The position numbers and the translations under genes were made by a program. This document shows positions 1-7,240 of a stretch of DNA of 38,292 nucleotides, piece by piece. The notes beneath the pieces were generated by a model, which did no database searches, was not told where the DNA came from, and saw nothing but the letters and a program-made list of their open reading frames with translations. The stretch covers positions 1 to 38,292 of the forward strand of contig JAFTFV010000015.1 in the NCBI GenBank assembly GCA_017458265.1, given 5' to 3'. This stretch comes from Bacteroidales bacterium. Its GTDB lineage: Bacteria; Bacteroidota; Bacteroidia; Bacteroidales; UBA932. Within the stretch, counting starts at the first letter, position 1, and the number at the start of each line of letters is the position of its first letter.

Positions 1-1
1 A

Positions 2-220
2 TATAACGCACTTAATGATATTAAAAAGCGAGGGAGACCGCCAAAAGATATGGGAAGGCCCAAGAAAAAGAAACCTGAAGAGATGACGGAACTGGAGCGG
101 CTCAGATATGAGAATGAGTGCCTCAGGACCGAGAATGCTCTGTTAAAAAAAGTGAGGGCCTTAGTCGAGGAAAGGAACGCCCGTCTGCGCGAGATCGGGC
201 AAAAGCCATCGAAGAACTAA
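2..220 (+). CDS. IS3-family transposase OrfA, C-terminal part
   Basis: This frame is open from the window edge to TAA at 218-220 (72 codons visible; the start is outside). OrfA normally carries an N-terminal helix-turn-helix that binds the element ends. What is visible is the basic linker (GRPPKDMGRPKKKK) followed by the leucine-zipper-like stretch ELERLRYENECLRTENALLKK, typical of IS3 OrfA C-termini and used for multimerisation. A run of seven A at 145-151 lies where a ribosome reading this frame could slip back one base into the orfB frame. Partial because of the window edge, not because of visible damage. Confidence 0.85.
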   Translation, partial: YNALNDIKKRGRPPKDMGRPKKKKPEEMTELERLRYENECLRTENALLKKVRALVEERNARLREIGQKPSKN

Positions 221-1050
221 GGCCAGAATGCAGTCTCGAACTCCTTCTAAAGTTCGGGAAGATGGCTCGTTCAACATTCTATTATAACGCAAAGCGCTTG
301 GGACAACCTGATGGCTATGATGCCATAAGGGAACATATCCGCAAGATATATCATAAACATCATGGTCGATACGGGTATCGTCGTATCACAGACCAACTGC
401 ACGACGATGGTGTTGACATCAACCATAAGACTGTCCAAAAACTTATGGGACAAATGGGCTTAAAAGCGAAACGTAAGAAGCAGCGCTACAACTCCTATAA
501 AGGTGAGCTGGGTAAGATTGCACCGAACGTAATCAATAGAGACTTTCATGCTGATGCTCCTGATCAGAAATGGGCAACAGATGTTACCCAAGTGAAAATA
601 AAAGACAGTTGGGTATATCTATCTCCAGTCCTAGATATGTTCAATGGCGAGATTGTCTCTTATGTGATATCAGACCGCCCAGACTTAAAGATGGTTATGA
701 CAATGCTGGACAAAGCCTTCAATAAAAGGAACATACAGGGCAACCTGATCTTCCATTCCGATCAAGGCTGGCATTATCAGCACAAAAGGTATCAGAAAGC
801 TCTTGAGGATAGGCATATAACCCAGAGTATGTCCCGAAAAGGAAACTGTTTGGATAATGCGATGATGGAGAACTTCTTTGGACTAATGAAAAATGAATTG
901 CTATATTTGCAGGAGTGGGACTCTATCGACCAGTTCAAGAAAGCGCTCCGGAAATACATCTGGTATTACAACAACGATAGAATCAAACTGAGGCTAAAAG
1001 GAAAGAGCCCGGTGCAATACCGAGCTCTATTCCAATCTAAGGCCTCGTAA
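118..1050 (+). CDS. IS3-family transposase OrfB (DDE integrase domain)
   Basis: OrfB is the catalytic part of the transposase. With numbering from the GTG at 118, an HTH_21-like segment (about 64-125) precedes an rve/DDE core with D155 (WATDVTQ), D215 (FHSDQGWHYQ) and E251 (NAMMENFFG), giving exactly 35 residues between the last two. The frame is -1 relative to orfA and overlaps it for about 100 bases, so the functional product is probably an OrfAB fusion made by programmed -1 slippage at the A7 run (145-151). Translation from 118 itself is doubtful, since the first residues look like readthrough of the orfA zipper in the wrong frame. No internal stop or frameshift is seen, so the enzyme is probably active. 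Confidence 0.93.
   Translation: MPQDRECSVKKSEGLSRGKERPSARDRAKAIEELRPECSLELLLKFGKMARSTFYYNAKRLGQPDGYDAIREHIRKIYHKHHGRYGYRRITDQLHDDGVDINHKTVQKLMGQMGLKAKRKKQRYNSYKGELGKIAPNVINRDFHADAPDQKWATDVTQVKIKDSWVYLSPVLDMFNGEIVSYVISDRPDLKMVMTMLDKAFNKRNIQGNLIFHSDQGWHYQHKRYQKALEDRHITQSMSRKGNCLDNAMMENFFGLMKNELLYLQEWDSIDQFKKALRKYIWYYNNDRIKLRLKGKSPVQYRALFQSKAS
145..151 (+). other. A7 slippery run for programmed -1 frameshift
   Basis: Seven consecutive A followed by G (TTAAAAAAAGTG) lie inside the orfA/orfB overlap, in the zipper-coding part of orfA. A -1 slip here joins ...ENALLKK directly to the orfB frame. A-run slippery sites at this place are usual in IS3 elements. I did not identify a clear downstream stimulatory hairpin. 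Confidence 0.7.
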
Positions 1051-1062
1051 CTTAATGTTAAA

Positions 1063-1088
1063 CCGTCCAGCTTTTGGGGGTCACATCA
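1063..1088 (+). repeat. Right terminal inverted repeat of the IS element
   Basis: The segment starts CCGTCCAGC, runs through TTTTGGGGG and ends TCACATCA. Read on the minus strand it begins TG and then TGACCCCC, the usual tip of IS150-group elements. It lies 12 bases after the orfB stop codon. The partner left repeat is outside the window. Confidence 0.75.
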
Positions 1089-1121
1089 GTCATGGAGCCC
1101 TAAATCATTATCACTCAGTTC

Positions 1122-1877
1122 TCAGAAAGACTGAGCGATTGCGATGAAGTCGTCTGCCTTGAGGGCTGCACCACCGATGAGTCCACCGTCGATGTCCTTT
1201 TCGGCAAAGAGTTCCTTTGCATTTGAAGGCTTGCAGGAACCACCGTAAAGGATAGTCATGTTATCTGCAGCCTCAAGACCGAATTTTTCTGCGATGACAG
1301 TGCGGATGCAGGCGTGGATTTCCTCTGCCTGTGCAGCTGTAGCGGTCTTTCCTGTGCCGATAGCCCATACGGGTTCGTAAGCGATGACAACGTTCTTCAG
1401 GTCTTCTGCAGTGAAGTTGTAAAGGACGTTCTTGGTCTGTGCGGTAACAACGTCGAAATGCTTGCCGGCCTCGCGTTCATCAAGGTTCTCACCTACGCAG
1501 AGGATAACCTTAAGACCCGCCTCAAGAGCAAGCTTTGTCTTAACGACAAGTTTCTCGTCGGTCTCTCCGTAGTACTGACGGCGCTCTGAATGGCCAAGGA
1601 TGGTGTACTGGCAACCGATGGAAGTGAGCATGTTCACTGCAACCTCACCGGTATATGCGCCCTTCTCATGGTCTGCGCAGTTCTGTGCGGAGAGCTTGAC
1701 CTTTGAGCCCTTGAGCACGTCAGCAACGCATGCGAGATGCGTGAAAGGGGGAGCAACTACAAGTTCTACGTTTGCGGGGAGTTCCTTTGACTTCTCTACT
1801 ACTGCTTTGGCGAGTTCTACGCCTTCGGGAACGGTGGTGTTCATCTTCCAGTTCCCGGCTACGATGAATTTTCTCAT
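1122..1877 (-). CDS. tpiA: Triose-phosphate isomerase
   Basis: The enzyme interconverts dihydroxyacetone phosphate and glyceraldehyde 3-phosphate in cytoplasmic glycolysis and gluconeogenesis. At 251 residues it has the normal length of this TIM barrel. The catalytic set is complete: K11 in GNWKMN, H96 in LGHSERR, E168 in AYEPVWAIGTG (the flexible loop 6 follows), and the phosphate-binding YGGSCK and GGLIGGAAL segments near the C-terminus. It is the last gene of the ackA-phosphotransacylase-tpiA group, 45 bases after the transacylase stop, with a REP-like palindrome in that gap. A weak hairpin (CTCAGT/ACTGAG) covers the stop codon, but no T-run follows, and the IS end lies just beyond. Confidence 0.98.
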   Translation of the reverse strand: MRKFIVAGNWKMNTTVPEGVELAKAVVEKSKELPANVELVVAPPFTHLACVADVLKGSKVKLSAQNCADHEKGAYTGEVAVNMLTSIGCQYTILGHSERRQYYGETDEKLVVKTKLALEAGLKVILCVGENLDEREAGKHFDVVTAQTKNVLYNFTAEDLKNVVIAYEPVWAIGTGKTATAAQAEEIHACIRTVIAEKFGLEAADNMTILYGGSCKPSNAKELFAEKDIDGGLIGGAALKADDFIAIAQSF

Positions 1878-1892
1878 TTTTCTATTAATATA

Positions 1893-1920
1893 AGATTCCT
1901 CGGCTACGCTCGGAATGACA
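1893..1920. repeat. REP-like imperfect palindrome between transacylase and tpiA
   Basis: The short element has arms ATTCC and GGAAT around a core CTCGGCTACGCTCGG. Read on the minus strand it is TGTCATTCCGAGCG followed by TAGCCGAGGAATCT. From memory, this kind of motif recurs between genes in many bacterial genomes, so I treat it as REP-like. It sits two bases after the phosphotransacylase stop and 15 bases before the tpiA start, inside the presumed transcript. I found no second copy in this window. Confidence 0.55.
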
Positions 1921-1922
1921 AA

Positions 1923-2828
1923 TTATTTTACAGACATTACAGCTGAAGCGATGGAGTTGAGCTTGACATCAACGGAATCGGCACGGGAGGCAAGGATGCA
2001 AGGGACCTTGGTACCTACAAGGAAACCGGCCTGGCGTACGCCCACAGCAAGTTTGGAGTTGGTCTTCCAGAACACATTTGCGCTCTCGATATTGGGGAAG
2101 AGGAGGCAGTCGGCATCTCCGGCAACGGGGCTCTGGAGCTTCTTGATCTGTACGGATTCCTCATCGATTGCAACATCCAGTGCGAGAGGGCCGTCGCCGA
2201 TGGCCTTGATCTGGCCGCGGTCGCACATCTTTGCAAGCATTGCGCCCTCGATGCAGGCGGGCATGCTGTCGAGCATCTGCTCCGAAGCGGCGATAAAGGC
2301 AATCTTGGGAGTGGCAATGCCGAAGCTGCGTGCAACACCGGTAACGAAGCCGGCCAACTTGACCTTCTGACGGAAGTCAGGGGCAGGGATAACGGCCATG
2401 TCGGTGATGAATAAGAGCTTGTGGTAGTTGGGATTCTCGATTACGCCCACGTGGCTGAGAAGGCCCTTCGGAGGGAGGAGGCCCACTTCCTTGTTAAGGA
2501 TGGCGCGAAGGAACTTGTCGGTAGAGCAGAGGCCCTTCATGAGGACGTCGCCCTCTCCGTCATGGACCATGCGGACAGCCTCGGCCACGGCCTTGAGTTC
2601 ATCCTTGATGTCCACAATCTGGAACTTTGCAATGTCGATCTTGCACTCGTCACATACTTTTGCGATGAGGTCAGAGTCGCCCACGAGGGTAACTTTCACA
2701 AAGCCCATGTCAGAAGCCAGGGAAGCGGCTTCGATAGTGTGGGAATCGACGCCCCACGCTGCAATCATCCTTTTGCTAATGCCCTTTGCCTTGAGTTCTG
2801 CAAAGAGTTCGTTGAAATTCTTGATCAT
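1923..2828 (-). CDS. Phosphate acetyl/butyryltransferase family enzyme (Ptb-type)
   Basis: The 301-residue protein belongs to the PTA/PTB family, which exchanges CoA of an acyl-CoA for phosphate to give an acyl-phosphate. Recognisable stretches are DVLMKGLCSTDKFLRAIL, GLLSHVGVIE, KLLFITDMAVIPAPDF, GDGPLALDVAID and the C-terminal CLLFPNIESANVFWKT. Length and sequence are closer to phosphate butyryltransferases than to long Pta enzymes. It starts four bases after the ackA stop codon, so the two are co-transcribed and very probably work in sequence, forming acetyl- or butyryl-phosphate that the kinase converts to ATP and acid. Whether the substrate is acetyl-CoA, butyryl-CoA or both cannot be told from sequence; the acetate-kinase partner argues for acetyl-CoA in vivo. 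Confidence 0.9.
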   Translation of the reverse strand: MIKNFNELFAELKAKGISKRMIAAWGVDSHTIEAASLASDMGFVKVTLVGDSDLIAKVCDECKIDIAKFQIVDIKDELKAVAEAVRMVHDGEGDVLMKGLCSTDKFLRAILNKEVGLLPPKGLLSHVGVIENPNYHKLLFITDMAVIPAPDFRQKVKLAGFVTGVARSFGIATPKIAFIAASEQMLDSMPACIEGAMLAKMCDRGQIKAIGDGPLALDVAIDEESVQIKKLQSPVAGDADCLLFPNIESANVFWKTNSKLAVGVRQAGFLVGTKVPCILASRADSVDVKLNSIASAVMSVK

Positions 2829-2832
2829 ATCT

Positions 2833-4047
2833 TTAATCTTGGTTTTCCAGTACTAAATGCATTGTATCGCGAGCGATGACAAGTTCCTCGTTGGTGCAGA
2901 CGAGAGCCGCCTTTACGGCAGAATCTTCGGTGGTGATGATAGCATCTTCTCCGAAAGCCACATTGGCTTCATAGTCTACCTTGAGGCCAAGATAGGAGAA
3001 GTTCTCCAGCACGCGGCGGCGCAGGCGGCTGTTGTGTTCGCCGATTCCGCCGGTGAAGACGATAAGGTCTACACCGTTCATCGCTGCAATGTATGAGCCG
3101 ATGTTCTTGATGATATCGTAGGTAAACTTCTTGAAGACAAGCTTTGCCTTGGGGTCTCCGTCGTTTGCGAGGGCATCCAGTTCACGTGCGTCGGAAGTCT
3201 TTGTAGAAACTCCAAGGAAGCCGGATTTGCGGTTGAGGATGGTGGACATCTCGTCGGGAGTGACTCCCAGTTTCTTTTCAAGATAGATAACGGCGTTGGC
3301 ATCGATGTTTCCGACGCGGGTTCCCATTATCATACCCTCAAGCGGGCTGAAGCCCATTGATGTGTCGACACACTTGCCGTTCTGGATTGCGCAGATGGAA
3401 CTTCCGGCGCCAAGGTGGCATGTGATAATCTTGGATGAGTTGATATCCAGACCGGCAAGCTTTGCGCCCACGCCGGCCACGAACTGATGGGACGTACCGT
3501 GTGCACCGTAGCGGCGTACGCGGTACTTCTCGTAATACTCGTAAGGAAGGCCGTACATATATGCGTATGCAGGCATTGTCTGGTGGAATGCGGTATCGAA
3601 GGTTACCACCTGAGGCACGCTGGGAAGCACATCCTGCATGGCGTGGATGCCCAGAAGGTGGGCGGGATTGTGCAGAGGGGCGAAATCGGCACAGAAGGCG
3701 ATCTTGTCAAGGACGTCAGGGGTGACGATGGCACTGCCGGAGAAGAAGTCTCCGCCCTGGACGATGCGGTGGCCCACTGCCTCGATGTCCTCGAGAGACT
3801 TCAGGACGCCGGTCTTCTTGTCCGTAAGGGCGGCAAGGATGAGCTGCATACCTACGCGGTGGTCCGGAATGGGGACATCCGTTACAATCTTTTCACCGCC
3901 TGCAGGGGCATACTGAAGCACACCTGCGGGAAGGCCGATCTTTTCTGCAATACCTTTGGCGATGACATCGAATACATCGTCGCTCTTCATATCAAGCAGC
4001 TGATACTTGATGGAGGAGCTTCCACAATTGATAACGAGGATAATCAT
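2833..4047 (-). CDS. ackA: Acetate kinase
   Basis: The kinase makes ATP from acetyl-phosphate and ADP and is a central step in fermentative acetate formation. The 404-residue length and motifs fit acetate kinase, not the shorter butyrate kinase: NCGSSSIKYQ (N7, S10, S12), R94 in VGHR, D151 in TFDTAFH, H183 in YGAHGTSH, R244 in MGTRVG and E387 in CTNEELV. These align with the active-site residues of the Methanosarcina enzyme at a constant offset of about three. The gene is first in an operon with the transacylase and tpiA. A TATATTTG -7 box lies about 38 bases upstream (4085-4092, minus) and overlaps the promoter of the divergent comEC gene. Confidence 0.96.
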   Translation of the reverse strand: MIILVINCGSSSIKYQLLDMKSDDVFDVIAKGIAEKIGLPAGVLQYAPAGGEKIVTDVPIPDHRVGMQLILAALTDKKTGVLKSLEDIEAVGHRIVQGGDFFSGSAIVTPDVLDKIAFCADFAPLHNPAHLLGIHAMQDVLPSVPQVVTFDTAFHQTMPAYAYMYGLPYEYYEKYRVRRYGAHGTSHQFVAGVGAKLAGLDINSSKIITCHLGAGSSICAIQNGKCVDTSMGFSPLEGMIMGTRVGNIDANAVIYLEKKLGVTPDEMSTILNRKSGFLGVSTKTSDARELDALANDGDPKAKLVFKKFTYDIIKNIGSYIAAMNGVDLIVFTGGIGEHNSRLRRRVLENFSYLGLKVDYEANVAFGEDAIITTEDSAVKAALVCTNEELVIARDTMHLVLENQD

Positions 4048-4081
4048 ATATTGAAACTTGTAAATATTTTCGTGTATATCC

Positions 4082-4113
4082 TTGCAAATATAGCAATAAA
4101 TTATGTAATTTCG
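4082..4113 (+). promoter_or_regulatory. Putative comEC promoter
   Basis: TTG at 4082-4084 and TAATTTCG at 4106-4113 are 21 bases apart; the second matches TAnnTTTG except for one base. The ATG follows the box by only 8 bases, so the message would be nearly leaderless. The site overlaps the ackA -7 box on the other strand, so the two promoters should compete. Confidence 0.4.
4085..4092 (-). promoter_or_regulatory. -7 box of the ackA operon
   Basis: On the minus strand this reads TATATTTG, an exact match to the Bacteroidetes TAnnTTTG box. I see no good -33 element at the usual distance. The predicted transcript would have a leader of roughly 30 bases before ackA. Confidence 0.55.
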
Positions 4114-4121
4114 TAATCAGA

Positions 4122-5201
4122 ATGGCAGGGGCGACGGGCATAGAGTTTTTGTCACTGCTTTTTACAGCGGGGACAGCGGCGGGGGCAATCCTCTCCGGTG
4201 GCAATATGTGGGCATTTTGTGCACTCCTTCTCCCGATATCGGCACTCCCCTGCTTCTTTCCGAAGTTTATAATAAATGCAGGCAGACGCGCTTCCGGGCT
4301 GGTTTTCGGCCTTTCATTCCTGGCACTGGGAGCCTTTTCGGCCATGAGCCGGACACTGGTGCCGGAAGAAGGGGCATCGGCAGTTGAGCTTCTGGCATCG
4401 GATGCGGCACTGTCGCTGAAAGCGCTCATAGGCAGGATACCTTTCCGGGACGGGAATACGGGAGCGCTGCTCACTGCCCTTCTGACCGGAGACAGAAGCC
4501 TCCTTTCAATGGAAACCGTGCAGGCGTTCAGGGCCAGCGGAGCGTCCCATATCCTGGCGCTTTCCGGGCTTCACATCGGCATTATATATATGGTTGCCGA
4601 CAAGGCTGTCTCCCTTCTTCTGGGACGGGCGCCATGGACCAGATGGCCGCGTTTTGTCATGATTACCGGAGCCGCTGCATGGTTCACCCTGATGACTGGC
4701 GCCGGTCCATCCATCGTAAGGGCTTTCCTCTTCATCGCAATAAGCGAGCTCCTTCGCCTCCTGTGCCGCCCAAGACGGCCTCTCAGGGTACTCTGCCTCG
4801 CGCTCCTGATTCAGCTGGTGCTGGATCCGGGGGCCGTCTCTTCCGTTGGATTCCAGCTCTCATACCTTGCCATGGCCGGGATTTTCCTCGTATATCCGAC
4901 CATGGAAAAATGGTACCCGGAATCTTCCTCCCCGCTCAGGAAGATCTGGCAAAGCGCAGCCCTTAGCATATCCTGCATGCTTTTCACCGGGCCTCTTGCC
5001 TGGTTCAGGTTCCACAGTTTTCCCAGGTACTTCCTGCTCACAAACCTACTGGCACTGCCCATGACAACCCTTCTCATGACGGCAGGAATCGCCACGGTGG
5101 TCCTTTCCGGGCTGGGGTGCTGTCCGCAGCTGCTCGTCAATATAACAGAACACCTCTGCCACGGACTGACAGAGGTGCTTGAAATCATATCAGGAATGTA
5201 G
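4122..5201 (+). CDS. ComEC/Rec2-family membrane protein, core domain only
   Basis: ComEC forms the inner-membrane channel for single-stranded DNA in natural transformation. The diagnostic Competence domain stretch is present at residues 123-155: GDRSLLSMETVQAFRASGAS followed by HILALSGLHIGII. Several hydrophobic segments follow, including VSSVGFQLSYLAMAGIFLVY. At 359 residues the protein is about half the usual ComEC length. The N-terminal part has membrane segments but no clear OB-fold (DUF4131) region, and the C-terminal metallo-beta-lactamase domain is absent. The frame ends at a normal stop that abuts the opposite gene, so I read it as a natural short form, not a broken gene. Such short ComEC-like proteins may function in DNA uptake or merely be annotated so. 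Confidence 0.88.
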   Translation: MAGATGIEFLSLLFTAGTAAGAILSGGNMWAFCALLLPISALPCFFPKFIINAGRRASGLVFGLSFLALGAFSAMSRTLVPEEGASAVELLASDAALSLKALIGRIPFRDGNTGALLTALLTGDRSLLSMETVQAFRASGASHILALSGLHIGIIYMVADKAVSLLLGRAPWTRWPRFVMITGAAAWFTLMTGAGPSIVRAFLFIAISELLRLLCRPRRPLRVLCLALLIQLVLDPGAVSSVGFQLSYLAMAGIFLVYPTMEKWYPESSSPLRKIWQSAALSISCMLFTGPLAWFRFHSFPRYFLLTNLLALPMTTLLMTAGIATVVLSGLGCCPQLLVNITEHLCHGLTEVLEIISGM

Positions 5202-6140
5202 CTACTTTACGCAGCGCACGCTGAGTGCAAGTGATACGGGACTGCCCAGACCCTTCTGGACCAACGGATTGGTCACGAACAGATAACGGTAGGATGCAAG
5301 TTCTCCATCCTTGTCCGATGTCCAGAATGCCGCATACTCATGCTCGCCGGTCACGTAGTTTTCAATGATGGTCTTGTCTACATAACCCACTGCCAGGGCA
5401 TAGAAACCTACGATATTCGTAATCTTCAGGACGTTGTTGTAGGTCCAAAGTTCCGAATCAAGGAAGGAAGCATTTGTCATGAGCGCTGCGGAATCAGAGC
5501 CAAGGGCGTCGAATTCTGCAGCGGTGGGAAGACGCCATCCTGAAGGGCACGCGGCAAGCGCCTCCTCGTATGTATAGTACCTTCCGAAGATGGTATCCAT
5601 GACAGGGCAGTCATTGTATGAGAGGCCTGCCGATGTCTCATGGAGGTTCTCTGCCATCCAGGTAAGGCCGCCGGCGGTAAACTGTGCATACTTCTCTCCG
5701 GGAGCCTTGTAGGGCAGATCTCCCGACAATGAAACTGCCGGATCAATCGCCATGAATGAAGTGCTGGCATAAGCTCCGTAGAAACTGTTATCCAGCGTAT
5801 ATGCGCAGCATGACACAGAATACTTACCCAGTTCATCCGGAGTGAATTTTACGTCATAACGGGACTTGCCGGCAATGTCTTCCGTAACAGTGATCTGGTC
5901 TCCGTCATTCACTTTCCAGTAAATGCCGATTTTGCCCGTCTCCTTCTCCTCATTGGACCTAGTAAGATGGCTTACATCAATTGTCATGGTGATTTCCTGG
6001 CCCTTGGACACATACGCCGGGGCAGAAGAAATTACGAGGCCGGAGAGGCTCGGCTTGGTATCTGTCGTCTCATCCTTCTTGCAGGACAGAGGCAGCATGA
6101 TGAGCGCTGCAGCAACAAGGATTATGGATTCTTTTCTCAT
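5202..6140 (-). CDS. Surface lipoprotein with FISUMP domain
   Basis: The N-terminus is a lipoprotein signal (hydrophobic run, then LPLSC with C20). The residues after the cysteine, KKDE, resemble the acidic export signal that sends Bacteroidetes lipoproteins to the cell surface. Residues 30-140 form a beta-rich, Ig-like segment; residues about 150-312 match the FISUMP domain (Fibrobacter succinogenes major paralogous domain): GLTWMAENL, GRYYTYEEALAACPSGWRLPTAAEF and the C-terminal LALSVRCVK. The function of FISUMP proteins is not known. Start choice is supported by the signal peptide. The stop codon directly abuts the comEC stop on the other strand. Confidence 0.85.
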   Translation of the reverse strand: MRKESIILVAAALIMLPLSCKKDETTDTKPSLSGLVISSAPAYVSKGQEITMTIDVSHLTRSNEEKETGKIGIYWKVNDGDQITVTEDIAGKSRYDVKFTPDELGKYSVSCCAYTLDNSFYGAYASTSFMAIDPAVSLSGDLPYKAPGEKYAQFTAGGLTWMAENLHETSAGLSYNDCPVMDTIFGRYYTYEEALAACPSGWRLPTAAEFDALGSDSAALMTNASFLDSELWTYNNVLKITNIVGFYALAVGYVDKTIIENYVTGEHEYAAFWTSDKDGELASYRYLFVTNPLVQKGLGSPVSLALSVRCVK

Positions 6141-6160
6141 ATTATTCTGTTAACAGTCTG

Positions 6161-6194
6161 CAAATATCGCAATTTTCCGTTAATTTTGCACAAA
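6161..6194 (-). promoter_or_regulatory. Putative promoter of the FISUMP lipoprotein gene
   Basis: On the minus strand TTTG (6191-6194) and GATATTTG (6161-6168) are 22 bases apart; the -7 box deviates from TAnnTTTG at its first base. It faces and overlaps the promoter of the divergent apbE-like gene. Confidence 0.4.
6181..6188 (+). promoter_or_regulatory. -7 box of the ApbE-family gene
   Basis: TAATTTTG matches TAnnTTTG. A TCTG at 6157-6160, 20 bases upstream, is a possible weak -33 element. The ATG lies 20 bases downstream of the box. Confidence 0.45.
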
Positions 6195-6208
6195 TATCTT
6201 GCCAGTAT

Positions 6209-7240
6209 ATGAGGAAGTTCGCATTCATAGCCATCTCCATGTTTTTCCTGACCTGCTGCGGGGAAAAGGACAGATACATCCGGATAAACGGTTTTGCCCA
6301 GGGAGGAAAATACACGGTAAAGCTCAACACAAAGGGCATTTCCGTCCCTGCAGAGGAGATAAAGGACAGCATAGAAGCACTCCTGCATACTATTGACACC
6401 ACTCTCTCAGGATACAACCCTGCATCACAGCTCTCACGCTTCAATGCCGGAGAAGCCATCGTGCCCGGAAAGCTGTTCAGGGACATGTACAGGATGGGAT
6501 ATGAACTCTGGGAGCGCTCGGAAGGAGCCCTGGACTTTGCCGCCGGCCCGCTTTACGATGCATGGGGATTCGGTTTCAAGAACAGTTCATTTCCCTCTGA
6601 CCGGCAAATAGACTCGCTCCTCAAGTCCTGCGGCATGAGATTCCTTCCCAGGGAGCTCCCTGCCGGCATACTTGACCCCGCTTCACTTGGATATCCCCGC
6701 CTCAACTACAACGCCATAGCCCAGGGCTACAGCTGCGACATCATCGCAAAATACCTGTACGGCATTGGAGCCAGGGACATGCTTGTAGACATAGGTGAGA
6801 TCTGGTGCGACGGACTCAATCCCTCCGGAAAACCCTGGGCAGTTGGCATAGACCGTCCCACAGACCATGCCCCCGGAGATGAATCCCAGGACATCATTGA
6901 AAGCATATGGACCTCTGAGGGCAAACCCTCAGGCATAGTCACATCCGGCAACTACAGGAAATTCTACATTCGCGACGGCCGTAAATACGCCCACACCGTG
7001 AATCCCGTCACCGGCTATCCCGTGAGCCACAACCTCCTCAGTGCCACCATAGTATCTTCAAAGAGCGCCGCAGAGGCCGATGCCCTTGCAACGTGGTGCA
7101 TGGTAACCGGACTCGAAGCATCCATTAAAACAATTGAGGAAGACACCTCTCTGGAGGGCTTCCTCATATATCAGGATGAAAACGGGGAAATGGCTTCCTG
7201 GGCTTCTTCAGGATTTGCCGTCAGGGGCGAAGGTCGGTAA
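6209..7240 (+). CDS. apbE: FAD:protein FMN transferase (ApbE family), lipoprotein
   Basis: ApbE enzymes attach FMN from FAD to threonine of flavoproteins such as subunits of the Nqr and Rnf complexes, outside the cytoplasm. The 343-residue protein starts with a lipoprotein signal (FFLTCCGEKD, lipid on C16 or C17). Family stretches are visible in order: SGYNPASQLSRFNAG, ALDFAAGPLYDAWGFG, LNYNAIAQGYSCDIIAKYL, MLVDIGEIWCDG, KYAHTVNPVTGYPVSHNL and ATIVSSKSAAEADALATWCMV. The last of these contains the Asp/Ser/Thr-type metal site region. The gene is alone on its strand between two divergent and convergent neighbours, and its last 20 bases overlap the 3' end of the LolA-like gene. No Nqr or Rnf gene is in the window. 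Confidence 0.92.
   Translation: MRKFAFIAISMFFLTCCGEKDRYIRINGFAQGGKYTVKLNTKGISVPAEEIKDSIEALLHTIDTTLSGYNPASQLSRFNAGEAIVPGKLFRDMYRMGYELWERSEGALDFAAGPLYDAWGFGFKNSSFPSDRQIDSLLKSCGMRFLPRELPAGILDPASLGYPRLNYNAIAQGYSCDIIAKYLYGIGARDMLVDIGEIWCDGLNPSGKPWAVGIDRPTDHAPGDESQDIIESIWTSEGKPSGIVTSGNYRKFYIRDGRKYAHTVNPVTGYPVSHNLLSATIVSSKSAAEADALATWCMVTGLEASIKTIEEDTSLEGFLIYQDENGEMASWASSGFAVRGEGR

Larger units (their letters stand above)
1..1088 (+). mobile_element. IS3-family (IS150-group) insertion sequence, right part
   Basis: The stretch carries the end of orfA, the whole orfB and a right terminal inverted repeat; the left end lies outside the window. The catalytic triad of OrfB is spaced D-59-D-35-E, the IS3 pattern, and the terminal repeat ending in TCACATCA with a run of G before it matches IS150-group ends, which on the other strand begin TGATGTGACCCCC. 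The element is clearly more A+T-rich than the neighbouring genes, consistent with recent arrival. It ends about 33 bases beyond the tpiA stop codon. A target duplication cannot be checked because the left junction is missing. Confidence 0.9.

Noticed and set aside
219-240. Idea that orfA and orfB are separated by a disabling mutation
   Set aside because: The -1 frame relation and A7 run are the normal IS3 arrangement, so no pseudogene call is made.
1116-1135. Possible tpiA terminator (CTCAGT/ACTGAG hairpin)
   Set aside because: Six-base stem with a ten-base loop inside the coding end and no T-run after it; too weak to list as a feature.
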